Assembly: GCA_026419785.1 (NCBI GenBank)
Contig: JAODTK010005633.1
Location: forward strand, 137,501-201,500
Length of the DNA: 64,000 bases
DNA from: Sclerodactyla briareus
Taxonomy: Eukaryota > Echinodermata > Holothuroidea > Dendrochirotida > Sclerodactylidae
Reading direction: 5' to 3'
The position numbers and the translations under genes were made by a program. This document shows, in pieces, positions 11,130 through 22,425 of the stretch (position 1 is its first letter; each line of letters begins with the position of its first letter). The notes beneath the pieces were generated by a model. It ran no database searches, was not told the DNA's origin, and saw only the letters and a list, made by a program, of their open reading frames with translations.

Positions 11130-12112
11130 ATTAGTGATTCCTTGACATCTTTCTGACAACCTGTAGCCAGACACAAGGACCGAATGGGAGATTGTAAAGC
11201 TCATTATGGGCAAACATAACGTCTGACAAATTTCACCATTTTTCCCAACCAACTAATAGGGCTTCCTATACTCGTGGATTCGAAAGCTACACACTAAATT
11301 TCAAAGGTTTTCAGTCTTTGACATCTGGTGACTCAGTGACCTCAACCTGACCCCAAGAATAGGTTTCATTCACTCATCATGGGGAACACACCAAGTATGG
11401 ATTCATCCACCCAGGAGGGGTCGATTTCTATACCCGTGTTTTCAAGCCAAAATTGGCCAAAATTAATCCTTCCAAAATTTTCTATATTTACCAAAATTCA
11501 CCCCGAACAGAAACAAAAAGAAATTGGGTTCTGTATTTCCCAATAAGAAAAGCTATACACAAATTTCAACTTGATCGTACCAATCGTTCTGGACTTATAG
11601 TGTCATCAAGATTTTTCAGACTTTTGACCTAGCTGACCTTCAGATTGACCTCTGACCTGGACCCCAAACAATAGGGTTCATGTACTCTCCATGGAGAACA
11701 CCATATCAAGTATATGAGCTTCAACCATCCATGTTGGGTCGAATTACCGTGTTTACGAACCAAAATTGGCCCAAAATATCGACTTTTCACAAATGGTTAT
11801 TTTTTAAAAATACAAAACCCCCCAAAAACCAAAACACAGGGTTCTTTGTAGGCCCCAAAAGAAAATTGCATACCAAATTTTGACCTGATCAGGGGGGGGG
11901 GGGGACCCAACCATTCTAGACTGTGACTCTGGTGACCTCAGGAGACTCTGAACCTGACCCCAAAACAATAGGGATCATGGACTATAATGGGGAACACACG
12001 TAAGAAGTATGAAGCTGAATCCTCTTCAGACTGATCAGTTTCGTGTTTGCAAGCTGGGGCGTCACACACAAACAAACACACACACACGACATGACTGCCA
12101 TAGATTCCCCTG
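11130..12112 (+). repeat. Dispersed repeat with three internal units of about 300 bp (copy 1)
   Basis: It starts near TTAGTGATTCCTTGACATC (11130) and ends with a short CA tract and CATGACTGCCATAGATTCC (12087-12105). Inside, the landmark GACCCCAAAACAATAGGG or a variant recurs near 11350, 11660 and 11958, each followed by TCATGTACTC(n)ATGGGGAACAC. So it is a tandem of about 300-bp units rich in TGACCT words. The same family occurs at 40305-41325 (copy 2), in reverse at 24770-25870 and 27715-28300, and forward at 44640-45240, 55050-55735 and 58640-59810. It has no coding capacity and is probably non-autonomous. Confidence 0.75.
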
Positions 12113-12339
12113 TTTTCAGTTCAAGTATACAACGGGGGTATACGTCCTTACTATTCGTGGATGAACCCCAAATGGTGAATTAGCTCGTTAATGCAAAAAA
12201 ATCTATATGCAAATGTGGAATTTGAAGAGAGTTGTAGAGAGGGCAGGTCCATCACTGGAGAAGTCCGATCCCTTTATGGACAAACGAGGATGTATGAGGA
12301 AGCAAGTGTAAAGTTGTGAAAGGACTGGTGGGAAACGTA

Positions 12340-14625
12340 TTTGTAAGAGGGGGAGTGTCTATATGCTGGTTGGCATCGCAACAAATGAAGATAATCCTTA
12401 ACAGTAAACCGTTGACGAAAGCGTCTTGAAAATCGACGGGAATAATGATTGACAGCAACTTGTTCATGAATAGTCAGATAACCATTATTGTAAAATAATA
12501 AATCGTAGATTGCCCCGTATCAGGCGTGGAAGAACATATCTTGCTATTAATACGTTAATCTTTAATTATAATGGATACAGTCTTCCAAATTTAGATTGAT
12601 GCAGTATCATTTGGGGGACTTGTAATGAAAGTATGCTCCAGGGAATATTTCGCCTGCAAAAAAACAGCGGCAAGAATAATACTGAATGCTTTTTTGAAGA
12701 AAAAAACTAACCGATTTATTCAAACCGCGACATATGCTATCACGAAAATAAACGACTTGTATGGGATAAAATGTCAGTGAGCGGCCAAATCATCGCAGTA
12801 TAACTGTACTGTTTAAGGACATGCTGTAAATACACAATCACTCCCTCAGAGCGACATCCACTAGACAATATAAATGTAATGGGGGGGAACACAAAATACC
12901 ATGGAAAGGGAAATCTGCGTATTCTATTGCTGCTAGGAAGGGAATGATCTTCCACAAATGCAAAAGTGCAACCTTCCTGACCAATTTCAAGCAACTCTCA
13001 AAAGATGCTATATTAACAAGTTCCTCCGATGCGTATCTTGCTCAAGTTGGAGAGCTTTGCCATTGAGGAGAATGTCCTTAAGTGGATTCGGCAATGGCTT
13101 CTCAATAGGTAACAACGAGTAGTGTCTTAATGGGCGGATCGTCTTCTTGCAAAAGGTTCCCAATATGGGGTGTTCCCCAGGATCGGTTCTCGGGTCGTTA
13201 TCTTTTGGGTATATTGACAATCTTGAAGTTCAGGTTCTGTTCATTCCAAGGGGAAAGAAGTTGCGACGATACCAAGTTGTATCGGGGAAGGTCGGTTCGA
13301 ATGATGATGCTGAAAATTGTTCAAAGGGATCGGATATAATTTCCAAATGGCTCTTCCGGGACTGGAAAATGTTTTTCAATGTCGACAAGTGCAAAGTTAT
13401 GCATTGGTGGTTTTCACAATCGCAACGCTTCCTTGAAGTTATTGCCAAAATATTCAGGAGGTGATTTCAGAAAAGATCGTGGGGTGTGTTTTGATTCTTC
13501 TTTGAGAACCTTCCAAGCAGTGTGCCGAGCTGCTAGAAGAGGGTCGGGTAGGTATTGGCTTCTTCGCTTCTTGAATAGACGACACTTCAGTTTCCTTGAT
13601 AATGATATTGTTGTCAGGCTGTTTAAGCAACCGGTAAGACCGCACCTGGAATATCTGTAAAAGTGTGGAATCCCTACTTGCAAAAGAAAGAAGGTTATTG
13701 CAAACGTTCAGCGTAGGGCAACTAGAATGATTGACTGTCTGAAAAATTATCCTACGAGGAAGGAAAGATTAAGGCGTCTCGGTCTAACTACCATGGAGCA
13801 GCGAGGGCGAATTCGGGTGATTGATCCAGGGTTCAAAAATTTCCATGGACTGCGATGGGCCGTGTACTCCACGACTTCTTTGAATTTCCAATGTTACGGC
13901 AAATAGCGGCCACTGTCTCAGCTTGTGGCAAGCGCTGCGAATGGACATTCGTTTAAATAGTTCTTCTCGCAGAGAGTGATCAGTGCGTGGAATTGTCTTC
14001 CTGAAAATGTTGTTCTCTCTAAGCGTGTGAATGCATTCAAGAAAAATCTTGATTATTTTTCAGGAATCACGCGGGAGTTGTGATCCGCGTCGTTTATGAG
14101 GATTGTGTCCCTTGCCGACCCTTATTCACTAAAACTAAACTCAACAAGTTAAAATTGATTGTATGGCAGATGAGCGAATAATCCTATTTTTTATATGCAT
14201 TTTGATATGGATTTATATTAGTTCTCAACGTTCAAAATGGGTTTAAGACATGTGAAATATAACGGTAAATTTTACTAATGATTGAAGTATGGTCATGAAC
14301 GGAATTAACGAATAACTCGTATTTACAAATGCATTTTAGATATGATTGTAGTTGCCTCAACGTTAGAATGCGGTGTGTACATATTTCCAGCCTGGTTATC
14401 ATATTATATTATATTATATTTCTTTTACTATTCATGCCTTCATGTGGTTTAGTAGGGACTTTCCATATTGTTTAACTTTTTTTTAAATTGATTCATTCTC
14501 TATATGCTTATTAGGCATTTTGTTCCATACCGTTTTGGTGTTATAGTAAGGGCCTCGGATAAGATTAGCGTTTTGGCTAACCGAATTTTTACCTTTTTAA
14601 AACTTCTGAATAAAAAATAAAAATA
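12340..14625 (+). mobile_element. LINE D, C-terminal RT part plus 3' UTR, interrupted by LINE E (copy 1)
   Basis: The first part (12340-13014) shows the usual LINE C-terminal order: a KPLTKAS/IMID stretch near 12405-12455, FRLQK-like sequence with ARIILNA near 12650-12690, ERPNHRS and LFKDML near 12782-12825, HSLR and GGEHK near 12838-12892, then NDLP and a FQATLKRC-like end near 12945-13010. After the nested LINE E the 3' part (14143-14625) continues with AT-rich sequence. It includes a GGGCCTCGGATAAGATTAGC-like block (14550-14570) typical of CR1/L2-type 3' tails as I recall them, and A-rich sequence. Copy 2 (41560-42690) is the same without the nested insert. Confidence 0.75.
13015..14142 (+). 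mobile_element. LINE E, 5'-truncated insertion present only in copy 1
   Basis: The block is 1128 bp and is bracketed by AACAAGTT at 13015-13022 and 14143-14150. It contains a decayed PQGSVLG block (SPGSVLG near 13177-13197), FNVDKCKVMHW (about 13374-13406), RPHLEYL (about 13640-13660), VQRRATRMID and RLRRLGLTTMEQR (about 13708-13805), and an SAWNCLPENVV-type C-terminus (about 13980-14010). This is the 3' half of a CR1/Jockey-like reverse transcriptase, with several frame breaks. Copy 2 lacks it entirely (about 42198-42210). The 8-bp repeat is a candidate target-site duplication, though a microhomology deletion in copy 2 could also explain it. Confidence 0.8.
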
Positions 14626-15902
14626 TGAAATGGAATGTAAGTGGTGTGATGGCAAACAGGGGGATGAATCGGAGAGACAGCGAATAGCCTGCAAGAGAGA
14701 TATACACACATAAAGCGAAGCTATATTGTCCTTCTAACTTTTAAGTTCACTTAGCGTCAGGAGTATTGGTTTCCCTTTTCCTGGTTCTCGTGTGGTAGAA
14801 AAATCATCCAGTATGAATCTCTCAGGTTCACGGAAAAGGATTCAAATTATATGCCGAATTAAGGACTATAATGCCAATATGCAGCTAGGAGAAGTAATGT
14901 TCAGTGATCTGAGGACCCCCCCCCCCACCCCCACCCTTTATTTGCACACTACTCACTAGCTGTTGACGGTTCTCCACCCAGTCAATCCAGATGGTTACAT
15001 CATCGAATATAGTCTGTTTGCCAATAGGTGTGACCTTAAGGGTCGCATGCTACTGTCATCATTGTTGATATGGAAATAATTTCTGCATTTACTCACTCCT
15101 TCCTCGTCCGATTCTGCTGTTTGCCTCCTACACGTAGACTCATTATGTCAATTCTGACAGTGTACTTATTAAATCTCATTATTGACCTTTTGATGAACCT
15201 CAAATTCCATGTCACTCGTAGGAACTACTGGGGCCATGATAACACTACCCCAGGTAACCCTACCATCGGAATAGAACGAAGCATTGTTCCCCAGTTTTTT
15301 GGTTTCACAATAGGGCTACTAGTATCCTGTTAATTCATTCCTTTGTAGGTATGTAGCACTAGTTCGTGTGAAACTGAATAAATGATGGTAATTTCAATCG
15401 ATTTCTGTAGAGGGGAACATTGAGTTTCCACGTATCGACCAATTTTGCTCCTTTATTAATTGAGTCCAATATGATCAACACCTGTCAACGAACATAATCT
15501 GGTACAGGATATCGTACACGAGTTTGGTTACGGGAAGACTGAACTCACCTGTGTGTGTGTGTAGAACGATCATCAGGCAACATTTATGCTCTGCCCCGGC
15601 ATTGAGCACTCTATATCCAACGGCTACACTAATGTTGTATATGTATTATTTTATATAAGCATGAACGTGTATTACACATACTCAATTCCCCAAAATCGTA
15701 TACCAGCTTTATTGTGTTTCCTCTATTCAAGTTTGTATGCTGAAAGTCTGGTTTTTGTTTACTGGTCCATACAAACCCACTGACCCATACAGTGATTCTT
15801 ATCTAGCCCACATGCAGCTGTATCTGGCCCATAAATAGATTTCTGAATTTATAATTTAACTTGTTCAAAACAATTTTCGTTAGGTCCATATAAGATCACA
15901 TA
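14626..15902. other. Non-coding shared segment leading to the transposon, copy 1
   Basis: The stretch is collinear with copy 2 up to about 15830 (partner 42690-44170), apart from a 290-bp block that copy 2 has at 43557-43848 and copy 1 lacks near 15495. A C-rich run lies at 14916-14935. Open stretches near 15070-15333 and 15586-15783 have no family resemblance and are not preserved in copy 2. Confidence 0.45.
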
Positions 15903-16930
15903 AACTTACTGGTAAGCCGTGAGTAAAGGAATAGAAGGTGATGAACTGTAGTTGTGCACAGAATGGGCCCGTTCGTTATTGAATTAGTAGTGATGTAGCA
16001 AGTTATGTACACTGAAAAAACACGAGGCAATTTCGGAAATGCCGCCATGGGGTTTACGGGACGAACGAATTATATTAAACGACGCCCCTATATTTTCTTG
16101 CCATGTGCTCTGTGTGCCTAATTCTATGCTCTTATCATAACACGAACAACTCGTCCTATTCGTTGCGCTTATATGCTCTACCCAATGCATTGGTACAATA
16201 ACAACATTCATTTGCGGAACGTTTATGACCGCAGACAAAACGGAAGTGGTCTAGAACTCGTCTCTCGTAAATCGGGGTCATTTCGAGAATAGACTTACTA
16301 AGTGAAGCAGCATAGCAAACTTGTATGTGCTGGCAGGGTTATAATACAAGCACCAAATGTGGCACCACACATGGATATTGACATGTTGCAAACATAGTCA
16401 GATATTGGGCCACTCTGAATTCTCCACTTTATGTCCGCCATATTGGATTTCAAAATGCCCCCATTCGAAATCTACATTTGCGAATATCTCCGGGTCAAAT
16501 GCTGCTATTCACTTGTTTTTTGGGGGCAACAAAAATACACTGTACACACCTGCATTGACGTATTTGTATTAATGGGCGCCTCATTGGATTTTAAAATGGC
16601 CGCTATTTTTAATCCACATTTGCGATTATCTCCGGGTCAAATGCTGCTATTCACTCCATTTTGGGGTCTGAATGTATGTTTTTTGGGGCAAGGAATCCAA
16701 TGGCAACAATCTGTATTGCGTATTTTTACTAATGGGCCGCCATATTGGATTTTAAAATGGCCGCTATTTTTAATCCACATTTGCGATTATCTCCGGGTCA
16801 AATGCTGCTATTCACTCCATTTTGGGGTCTGAATGTATGTTTTTTGGGGGGGGCAAGAAATCCAATGGTGACAATCTGCATGGTATTTTTACCGAATGGG
16901 CCGCCCCATTTGGATTTCAAAATGGCTGCC
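15903..16930 (+). repeat. Left inverted-repeat arm with three CCATATTGGAT units
   Basis: The outer part (15903-16410) is the reverse complement of 21100-21623; shared stretches include GTGCTCTGTGTGCCTAATTC (16105) and CTACCCAATGCATTGGTAC (16178). The inner part holds three tandem units of about 130-195 bp starting near 16431, 16565 and 16737. Each has CCGCCATATTGGATT or a variant, AAATGGCCGC, CTCCGGGTCAAATGCTGC and TTTTGGGG(n)TGTATG. Confidence 0.85.
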
Positions 16931-17779
16931 TAACATTACATGGCCGCTTCTCGATCTCCCTTTACCTGTTAAGCTTGCAAGATTTGCGTTTCGGTCTCCG
17001 GTGATTTTCAAAATATCCTAGATCCTACACCGAAAAACCCATAGACTGGAGGAAAAATCGCTTGTTTGGAAAGAGACCGACCAGCAGAGCAGACTAAGCT
17101 TTCATTAGAAATTTGTTCATCTCACCCGTGCTGTGCACATTGGTCGCCGTCACACAAATGGGTTTGGAGAAGCCAAATCCTTTTACATGAATCCTGGAGG
17201 ATGTTTCAAGAGAAGTAGAAAACTGCAAACGTGTTGCTTGCCCTAGTCAGCATGATCCTAGAGGGACCTAGCATCAAGGACAGATGGCAACACTGACCTG
17301 CACAAACCATACCGCAGCCCAGATGCTGAAGTTTCAAACAGCGTAAAAAACACAAGCGAACAACGTGGCACACAAATCCAACGGTGTCAGGCACAGTGTC
17401 GCACAGGAGACCCCATCCACCATACACCGGGATGATGTTGCCTGTTCATACACGCAAAGAGGAATTGGTCGACAGAACTGTCACACCGGTCCTGAGCACC
17501 TCTTATAGATTGAGTGGTGTCTAGCTCTCAGCACAGATGGGCAACGATGTCTGCGAAACAGTTTCACAGAAACAAGGGGTCTGCCCTCGAAAATAAAATG
17601 CATGCGAAGTGTTCTTCAACTGCCGCTGTGACAACATTAGATAACCTAGGCCAAACAACATAAAAAACTTCCTTTCATGGGCCGACTATCTCCCTCATAC
17701 AACATCCTTCTTACACTGGTGAAGGAATAAATCGGAGGCAGCTCGTCGGTTGTGGAGAATCTGGGGATACACAGTCCAA

Positions 17780-20660
17780 GGCTGTCGCCATTTGCCCCCG
17801 CGACTATTATACAGTGATGACCCCCGTCACTGGCAGCATCAAGAAGTCGCCTGCCCCAGCAGCTGGAGGACAAACCCAGCATACTGATGAAGAATACCAA
17901 TGGCTAGGCAATGCGAAACAAGTCCTGGAAGACAACATTGGTACAGTGGTTACAATGAAAACACATTTTGGGCTGCATTTCATGCCAGTGACAGGCAAGC
18001 AGCTGGAGCATTGCCACGTCGCTGCTGCAATCTGCCTGGAAAGTGCTCACACTGTGGTCATGATTCGGCATTCAATGGAGTGTGTTGATGAAGAAAGCTT
18101 GTAGAAACACCAAATTCCTGGACCAGCACCCAGTGGTCCAGACAGATCTCTTGGATCAGCAATTGTCTTTGGAAGTCAAGATACAATGGAAGTGGAAGAG
18201 AGTTATGGGGAAGACCACATAGTGGTGGTGTTTGGTGGTCTCCACATAGGATGGCCGGACTGTGAAAAACACTTGGGGAACGGCTTCAAGGGAGGAATGG
18301 CTGGGTCCGCAAGCATCTTGCAGGTGATTATTGCGACAGCAGGGACCAGCAGATTCATTTCTGCGAGCTCTCATGCCTTGTGCACAAGGAAAAGCACATC
18401 AATTGGCGAAGAGCACTGTGCATCCTGCAACCCCATGCCTACAATCACTACCGTCTGGGAGAAACCAGGGATGCAAGGAACCTTCTTGCGTTTGGAGATG
18501 GTGTCGTCAGAGACGAAAAAACATCCCCCCAGTTTCGCTATGTGGGACAAACTGGCTGAACTATTGTGCAACTATATAACTTTGGTTCTGGTGTATGTGC
18601 GTTCTCTCAGGAAGGGAGGGATGTTGATGTGTTACCTCGATGCTCTGACAGAGCTGGTCACCTGTGCCAAGCCTGAATCATACCCATAGCTAGGTGCATA
18701 CACAGTCACCTGAACGGACATGGCCCGAATCCTACCAACACCCAGACATAGCCAAGAAATTTATTAGAGCCTTGTACGCAGGAAAAACACAGAGGGGGTT
18801 TCTTCAATCCCGATGGACCAGGCACGATGAGCCAGAATAAGTGCGGAATCAAAGGAGACAGTGCGCAGTTGGGCTCACTGACAAACCATAGGGCCTCGTC
18901 GCTGGATGTTGCAGGCAGAAGTTGGTAGGTGAGTTTGGGTTGGTTAAAAAAAATTATACAAGAACAATACTGGGAGACAGCAAACAGCAGACACACGTCA
19001 TCATGATCAGACGCCAAGTGTAATGGCCTCATTTGCGAAAAGATGTTTCACTCTCTCGTTCGGTGTCATAGAGGAGATGGGCACCCCATTCGAGGAGGAG
19101 AGTTAGGGATCAAGTCAACACTGAACACAAAAGACATCTCATGTACTGCTGCCGTGGAGACCGAGATAAATGCCAAGAGGATTGGCCAAGAAGCAGTTCG
19201 AGGTTTTCACCAGAGAGTGTATGTTGGACAAAACAAAGGCATTGGACGACCCCATTCCTTGTAACAAGCGTTCAGCACGCCTCCGTCACACGAGCTGACA
19301 GTGATTCTTTGCAAGGCTGTACATTAGCTGCCGGACGCGGTGGAAACCTTGAGGAGTTCTTCCGTCACGAGAAAAACCAAGCATGTCCTCCTGCACTGTA
19401 TGCTGGTGGGAACCTCTTCACTGGCTGGTACCAAGAATGCATCTCATCACATGCTTGCGAAGCAAGTCTCCAAACCCGGGCGAAGACAGGACTCCAGTTA
19501 CTACCTGCATAGTGGTGGTGGAGCAGCCATCGTCGGATGCTGGAGCCGGCTGCTGCATCAAAGACCTTTGAAGCGTATGCACATCGGATCTTCATCCCAT
19601 ATGCCTACGAGCTGCAAACAGTATCACGCCTGGATCTAGTCTGGGATTACTTACTTTGCTGATCACTGAAGGTAGTACCCGTGCAAAGCGGGGACAAGGC
19701 GTGCGATGACGCGTGGTGGTCACCGCAGCCATACCACGGAAACTGGCCAGAACTTCATTCGAGTGGACAGCAAACAAGGACCGGTTGTTTAGGTTCTTCT
19801 CAGCAGCTCGTGGAATGGTTTAACCAGGAAGACAGGCAACTGATGGAGTGGACAGGGACGGCCGTAGATGCTCAGCAAGCCACGACACAGAGTGACCTCA
19901 CTCGACCCATGCAACCATGAAGAGGATAACAGTTGGATGTTGCTGTCATGAAATTCTCATGCAGCCAAGCCAGGGACCACCATTCAATAGTTATCCGGAC
20001 TCTAGACGCCGATGTCTATGGTGATGGCCGGTCCATGATACAGGAGTTTGCAAACAGAAGACGCGAATATGGCTGAATGGGAACAGGCCAAAGGAGTTCC
20101 AGATACCTAAGCCCACGAAGAGCAGCTGGACTTGGTAACGAGAGAAGGATGCTGCGGGGCAGTCTGGACGTCATTGCCAGAACTCAATGAGGGGATGCTG
20201 CTGCTGTCCCCCGCCACCATGTGACTACCAAACGATTGAAATGCCGCATCATCGAGAGGTTCGTGATCTGTTGTATGATCGGAACGGACTTGAACGGGCC
20301 AGTGGGAGGCCAGGAGGATACTCTTCGCAAAGAAGAACAATGTGTGTGATCCTCCAACGAACGGCAGCTTTAGATGAACATAGGAAGAGGGCAGTATATC
20401 ATCAAGGTGGACATGTGTGGACTTCCAGAAACTGCTGCCAGCACAGAGCTCCATCCACCAAACAGACTGGGTTGGTCAATGACTGGAGGACAGCTACACA
20501 CCATACTGGATCAGGTACAGGAGCAGCTAATAGCTGCATTGAGCTGGTTGCTGCAGTGGTGCCCAGAAGGTGTTTTGGGTGTGTGAGGCGCGGCAACTAC
20601 AGGAACGGCTGCCCTTCAGTGCATAGCCCTCTCTGTGGGTGTGAAGGGGACTGCAAATGA
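17780..20660 (+). pseudogene. Decayed transposase-like gene, GGLHI/VGLT/Cys-rich family
   Basis: Pieces of one gene appear in order on the plus strand: RHSMECV (about 18062), HIVVVFGGLHIG (18216-18251), LVLVYVRSLRKGG (18582-18620), LDALTELV (18636-18659), AVGLTDKP (18865-18888), NHEEDNSWMLL (19913-19945), VIRTLDADV (19990-20016) and a Cys-rich end, CFGCVRRGNYRNGC plus CGCEGDC (about 20570-20657). I know this series from memory as a large, multicopy, mostly unannotated family in cnidarian, echinoderm and mollusc genomes. The acidic HEED and LDADV blocks look like an XPG/FEN-type nuclease centre, which is why Academ transposons come to mind. At least eight frame breaks or stops make it non-functional as read. 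Sequence upstream (17000-17780) may hold the N-terminal part, which I could not recognise. Confidence 0.65.
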
Positions 20661-20834
20661 CGATGAGTCCACAACATATAATGGGCCCTGGCGAACTGAG
20701 TTAACACTGTTTATGTACACCGATCTTCCGTATGATATAACTCACCTCGATAACAAGTAGGCTGAGGACGTGCAGCCTCTTCAGGTGGGCCGCCCCCTCG
20801 TAACCCTAAGAATTGTATATGGATTGTGAATTTG

Positions 20835-21623
20835 GAATTTGATTGTGAAATTAGTACAATTGGCCCCCAAAGACATACATTTGGACCCCCAAAATGAAGT
20901 AAATAGGCAGCATTCGACCCAGAAGATATGTAAATGTAGATTTCGAATAGCGGCCATTTTAAACAACATGGAGGCCATTTGATGAGACTACCGCATTGCA
21001 GATTGTTACCATTGGATTTCTGCCCCCCCCCCCCCCAAATACATTTGGACACCAAAATGCTAGTAAACAGCAGACATTGACCCGAGATAATCACAAATTG
21101 TAGATTTCCAATTGGCGGATATAACGGGAGAATTCAGAGTGGCCCAATATCTGAAAATGTTTGCTATACAGTAAATTATGTGTGCCAAATTGGTGTAGTA
21201 TCATAAAAATGCACAAAGGTTGCTAGGCTGCTTCACTTAGTAGTTCTATTCCCAAAACTAAACCCGATTACGAGAGACGAGTTGCTAGACCCCTTCCGTT
21301 TTGTCTGCTGTCATAAACGTTTCGCCAAAATGATGTTGTTATTGTACCAATGCATTGGGTAGAGCATCTGGCGCACACGAAACGATAGGACGACGAATTG
21401 TTCGTGTTATGATAAGAGCATAGAATTAGGCACACAGAGCACATGGCCAGAAAATATAGGGGCGTGTTAATTCGTCCCGTAGCCAACATGGGCTTCAAAA
21501 AAGCCTTCGTGTGTCAGGTACCTAATGGCACAGCACGACGTAATTACGAACCGCTCCTATGCTGGTTGCAAACTACAGTCATCACCCTGCCATCCTTTAC
21601 GCCCGGCTTACCAGTAATAAGTT
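20835..21623 (-). repeat. Right inverted-repeat arm with two CCATATTGGAT-type units
   Basis: Read on the minus strand it repeats the left arm from the CTGGTAAGCC end inward. It contains CTATGCTCTTATCATAACAC and CTACCCAATGCATTGGTAC, then two tandem units (about 20985-21125 and 20840-20985) like the three in the left arm. A C-rich run lies near 21024-21036. The arm has one unit fewer than the left one. Confidence 0.85.
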
Positions 21624-22162
21624 CCAGTAGCGTACCGTGTTCAGGGAGCAGATAAACGTCCCTCCCTCATCACTGAGAAGCTCATCCGGGAGAAACAGCC
21701 TGGAAATAGTGGTAGGTTGCCCGATGGGATGAGTAGATAGCAGGAATTTAGTCATGCTCTAGTGCACATTTTTATGCTCAAATCATGAAACGCACAATGT
21801 TTTCACATATATGACCATTTTGTGAGAAGCTTGATCAAGCTGTTTCAGGTTAAGTTGCTTAAGCATTTGTGAGACAATACATACATACATACATACAACA
21901 TATAAATAATAACATACAGACATACGTAAACATACATACAACATAAATAACTACATTACTACATACCATACATAAATCATAACCCATCCTTAACGCGAAC
22001 TGAAACGTACTCGTTAAGGCACGGCCGAGTCTCGCCTCGGAAGGCCCCTCTGCCCTTCAGAGTGGACCAGTGGGGCCACAGGGCAGCGCTTCCACTGTCT
22101 CCTCAGCAGCGAGCGCGCACTCGACCGTGACGTCCCAGCCTCTAATGAACGATGTTTTCGGG
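21624..22162. other. Microsatellite and GC-rich flank right of the transposon
   Basis: An ACAT-type tetranucleotide array with interruptions lies at about 21876-21965. From 22000 to 22160 the sequence turns GC- and CpG-rich, without a recognisable gene. It has no counterpart in copy 2. Confidence 0.5.
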
Positions 22163-22262
22163 AGCATACGGCAGACAGAGCGGTTGAGGTGCAGGACCGT
22201 TTGGAGACGTACACAGCCAATTCGCGATGGTCCTTCGTTCAAACCCTAGTGTCGTCACAGAC
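22163..22262 (+). repeat. tRNA-like (SINE head) sequence, copy 1
   Basis: ACAGAGCGGTTGAGGTGC (about 22172-22189) resembles a Pol III A box of the Leu/Ser tRNA type. About 45 bases on, CGTTCAAACCCTAG (about 22238) resembles a B box. The order and spacing fit a tRNA-derived SINE head. No full cloverleaf can be drawn, so it is not called a tRNA gene. The same head is at 52235-52330 in copy 2 with GTTCAAACCCC. Confidence 0.4.
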
Positions 22263-22264
22263 AC

Positions 22265-22425
22265 CAACTTTAACCCGCTCCTTTCTCGTGTAGGAAAGTG
22301 ATGCACGAAGTGAAGCTATCATCTCGTCTGCGGAGGCGGCTTCAAAACACAAACTTTCACCCTCGCTTCTTTCTCGTGTAGCGAACGGGTGACCCGAGTT
22401 AAGCTTACACTCTCGCTGTGCGGAT
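22265..22425. repeat. Local tandem duplication of about 100 bp, copy 1 only
   Basis: CTTTCTCGTGTAG followed by a GAAGTTAAGCT-like segment appears twice, near 22280 and 22368. Copy 2 has one such unit near 52345. The unit lies directly after the tRNA-like head and may be part of the same repeat body. Confidence 0.55.

Larger units (their letters stand above)
15903..21623 (+). mobile_element. DNA transposon with very long inverted repeats (Academ-like candidate)
   Basis: The left segment 15903-16930 is matched in reverse complement by 20835-21623 at roughly 80 percent or better by eye. This gives arms of about 0.8-1.0 kb around a decayed gene on the plus strand. The outer ends share CTGGTAAGCC (15909 on the left, reverse complement ending at 21614), each flanked by TA. 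That could be a 2-bp target duplication but is too short to be proof. The whole element lies in a part of copy 1 that copy 2 lacks. The internal gene belongs to a multicopy invertebrate family; the Academ comparison is an inference from nuclease-like motifs. Confidence 0.7.

Noticed and set aside
15903-16930. Reading the terminal arms of the 15.9-21.6 kb element as LTRs
   Set aside because: The arms are inverted relative to each other, not direct, and no reverse transcriptase, integrase or capsid pattern lies between them.
22163-22262. Functional tRNA gene
   Set aside because: Only A and B box-like blocks are visible. No acceptor stem pairing or clear anticodon arm could be drawn, and the sequence is duplicated with repeat-like flanks.
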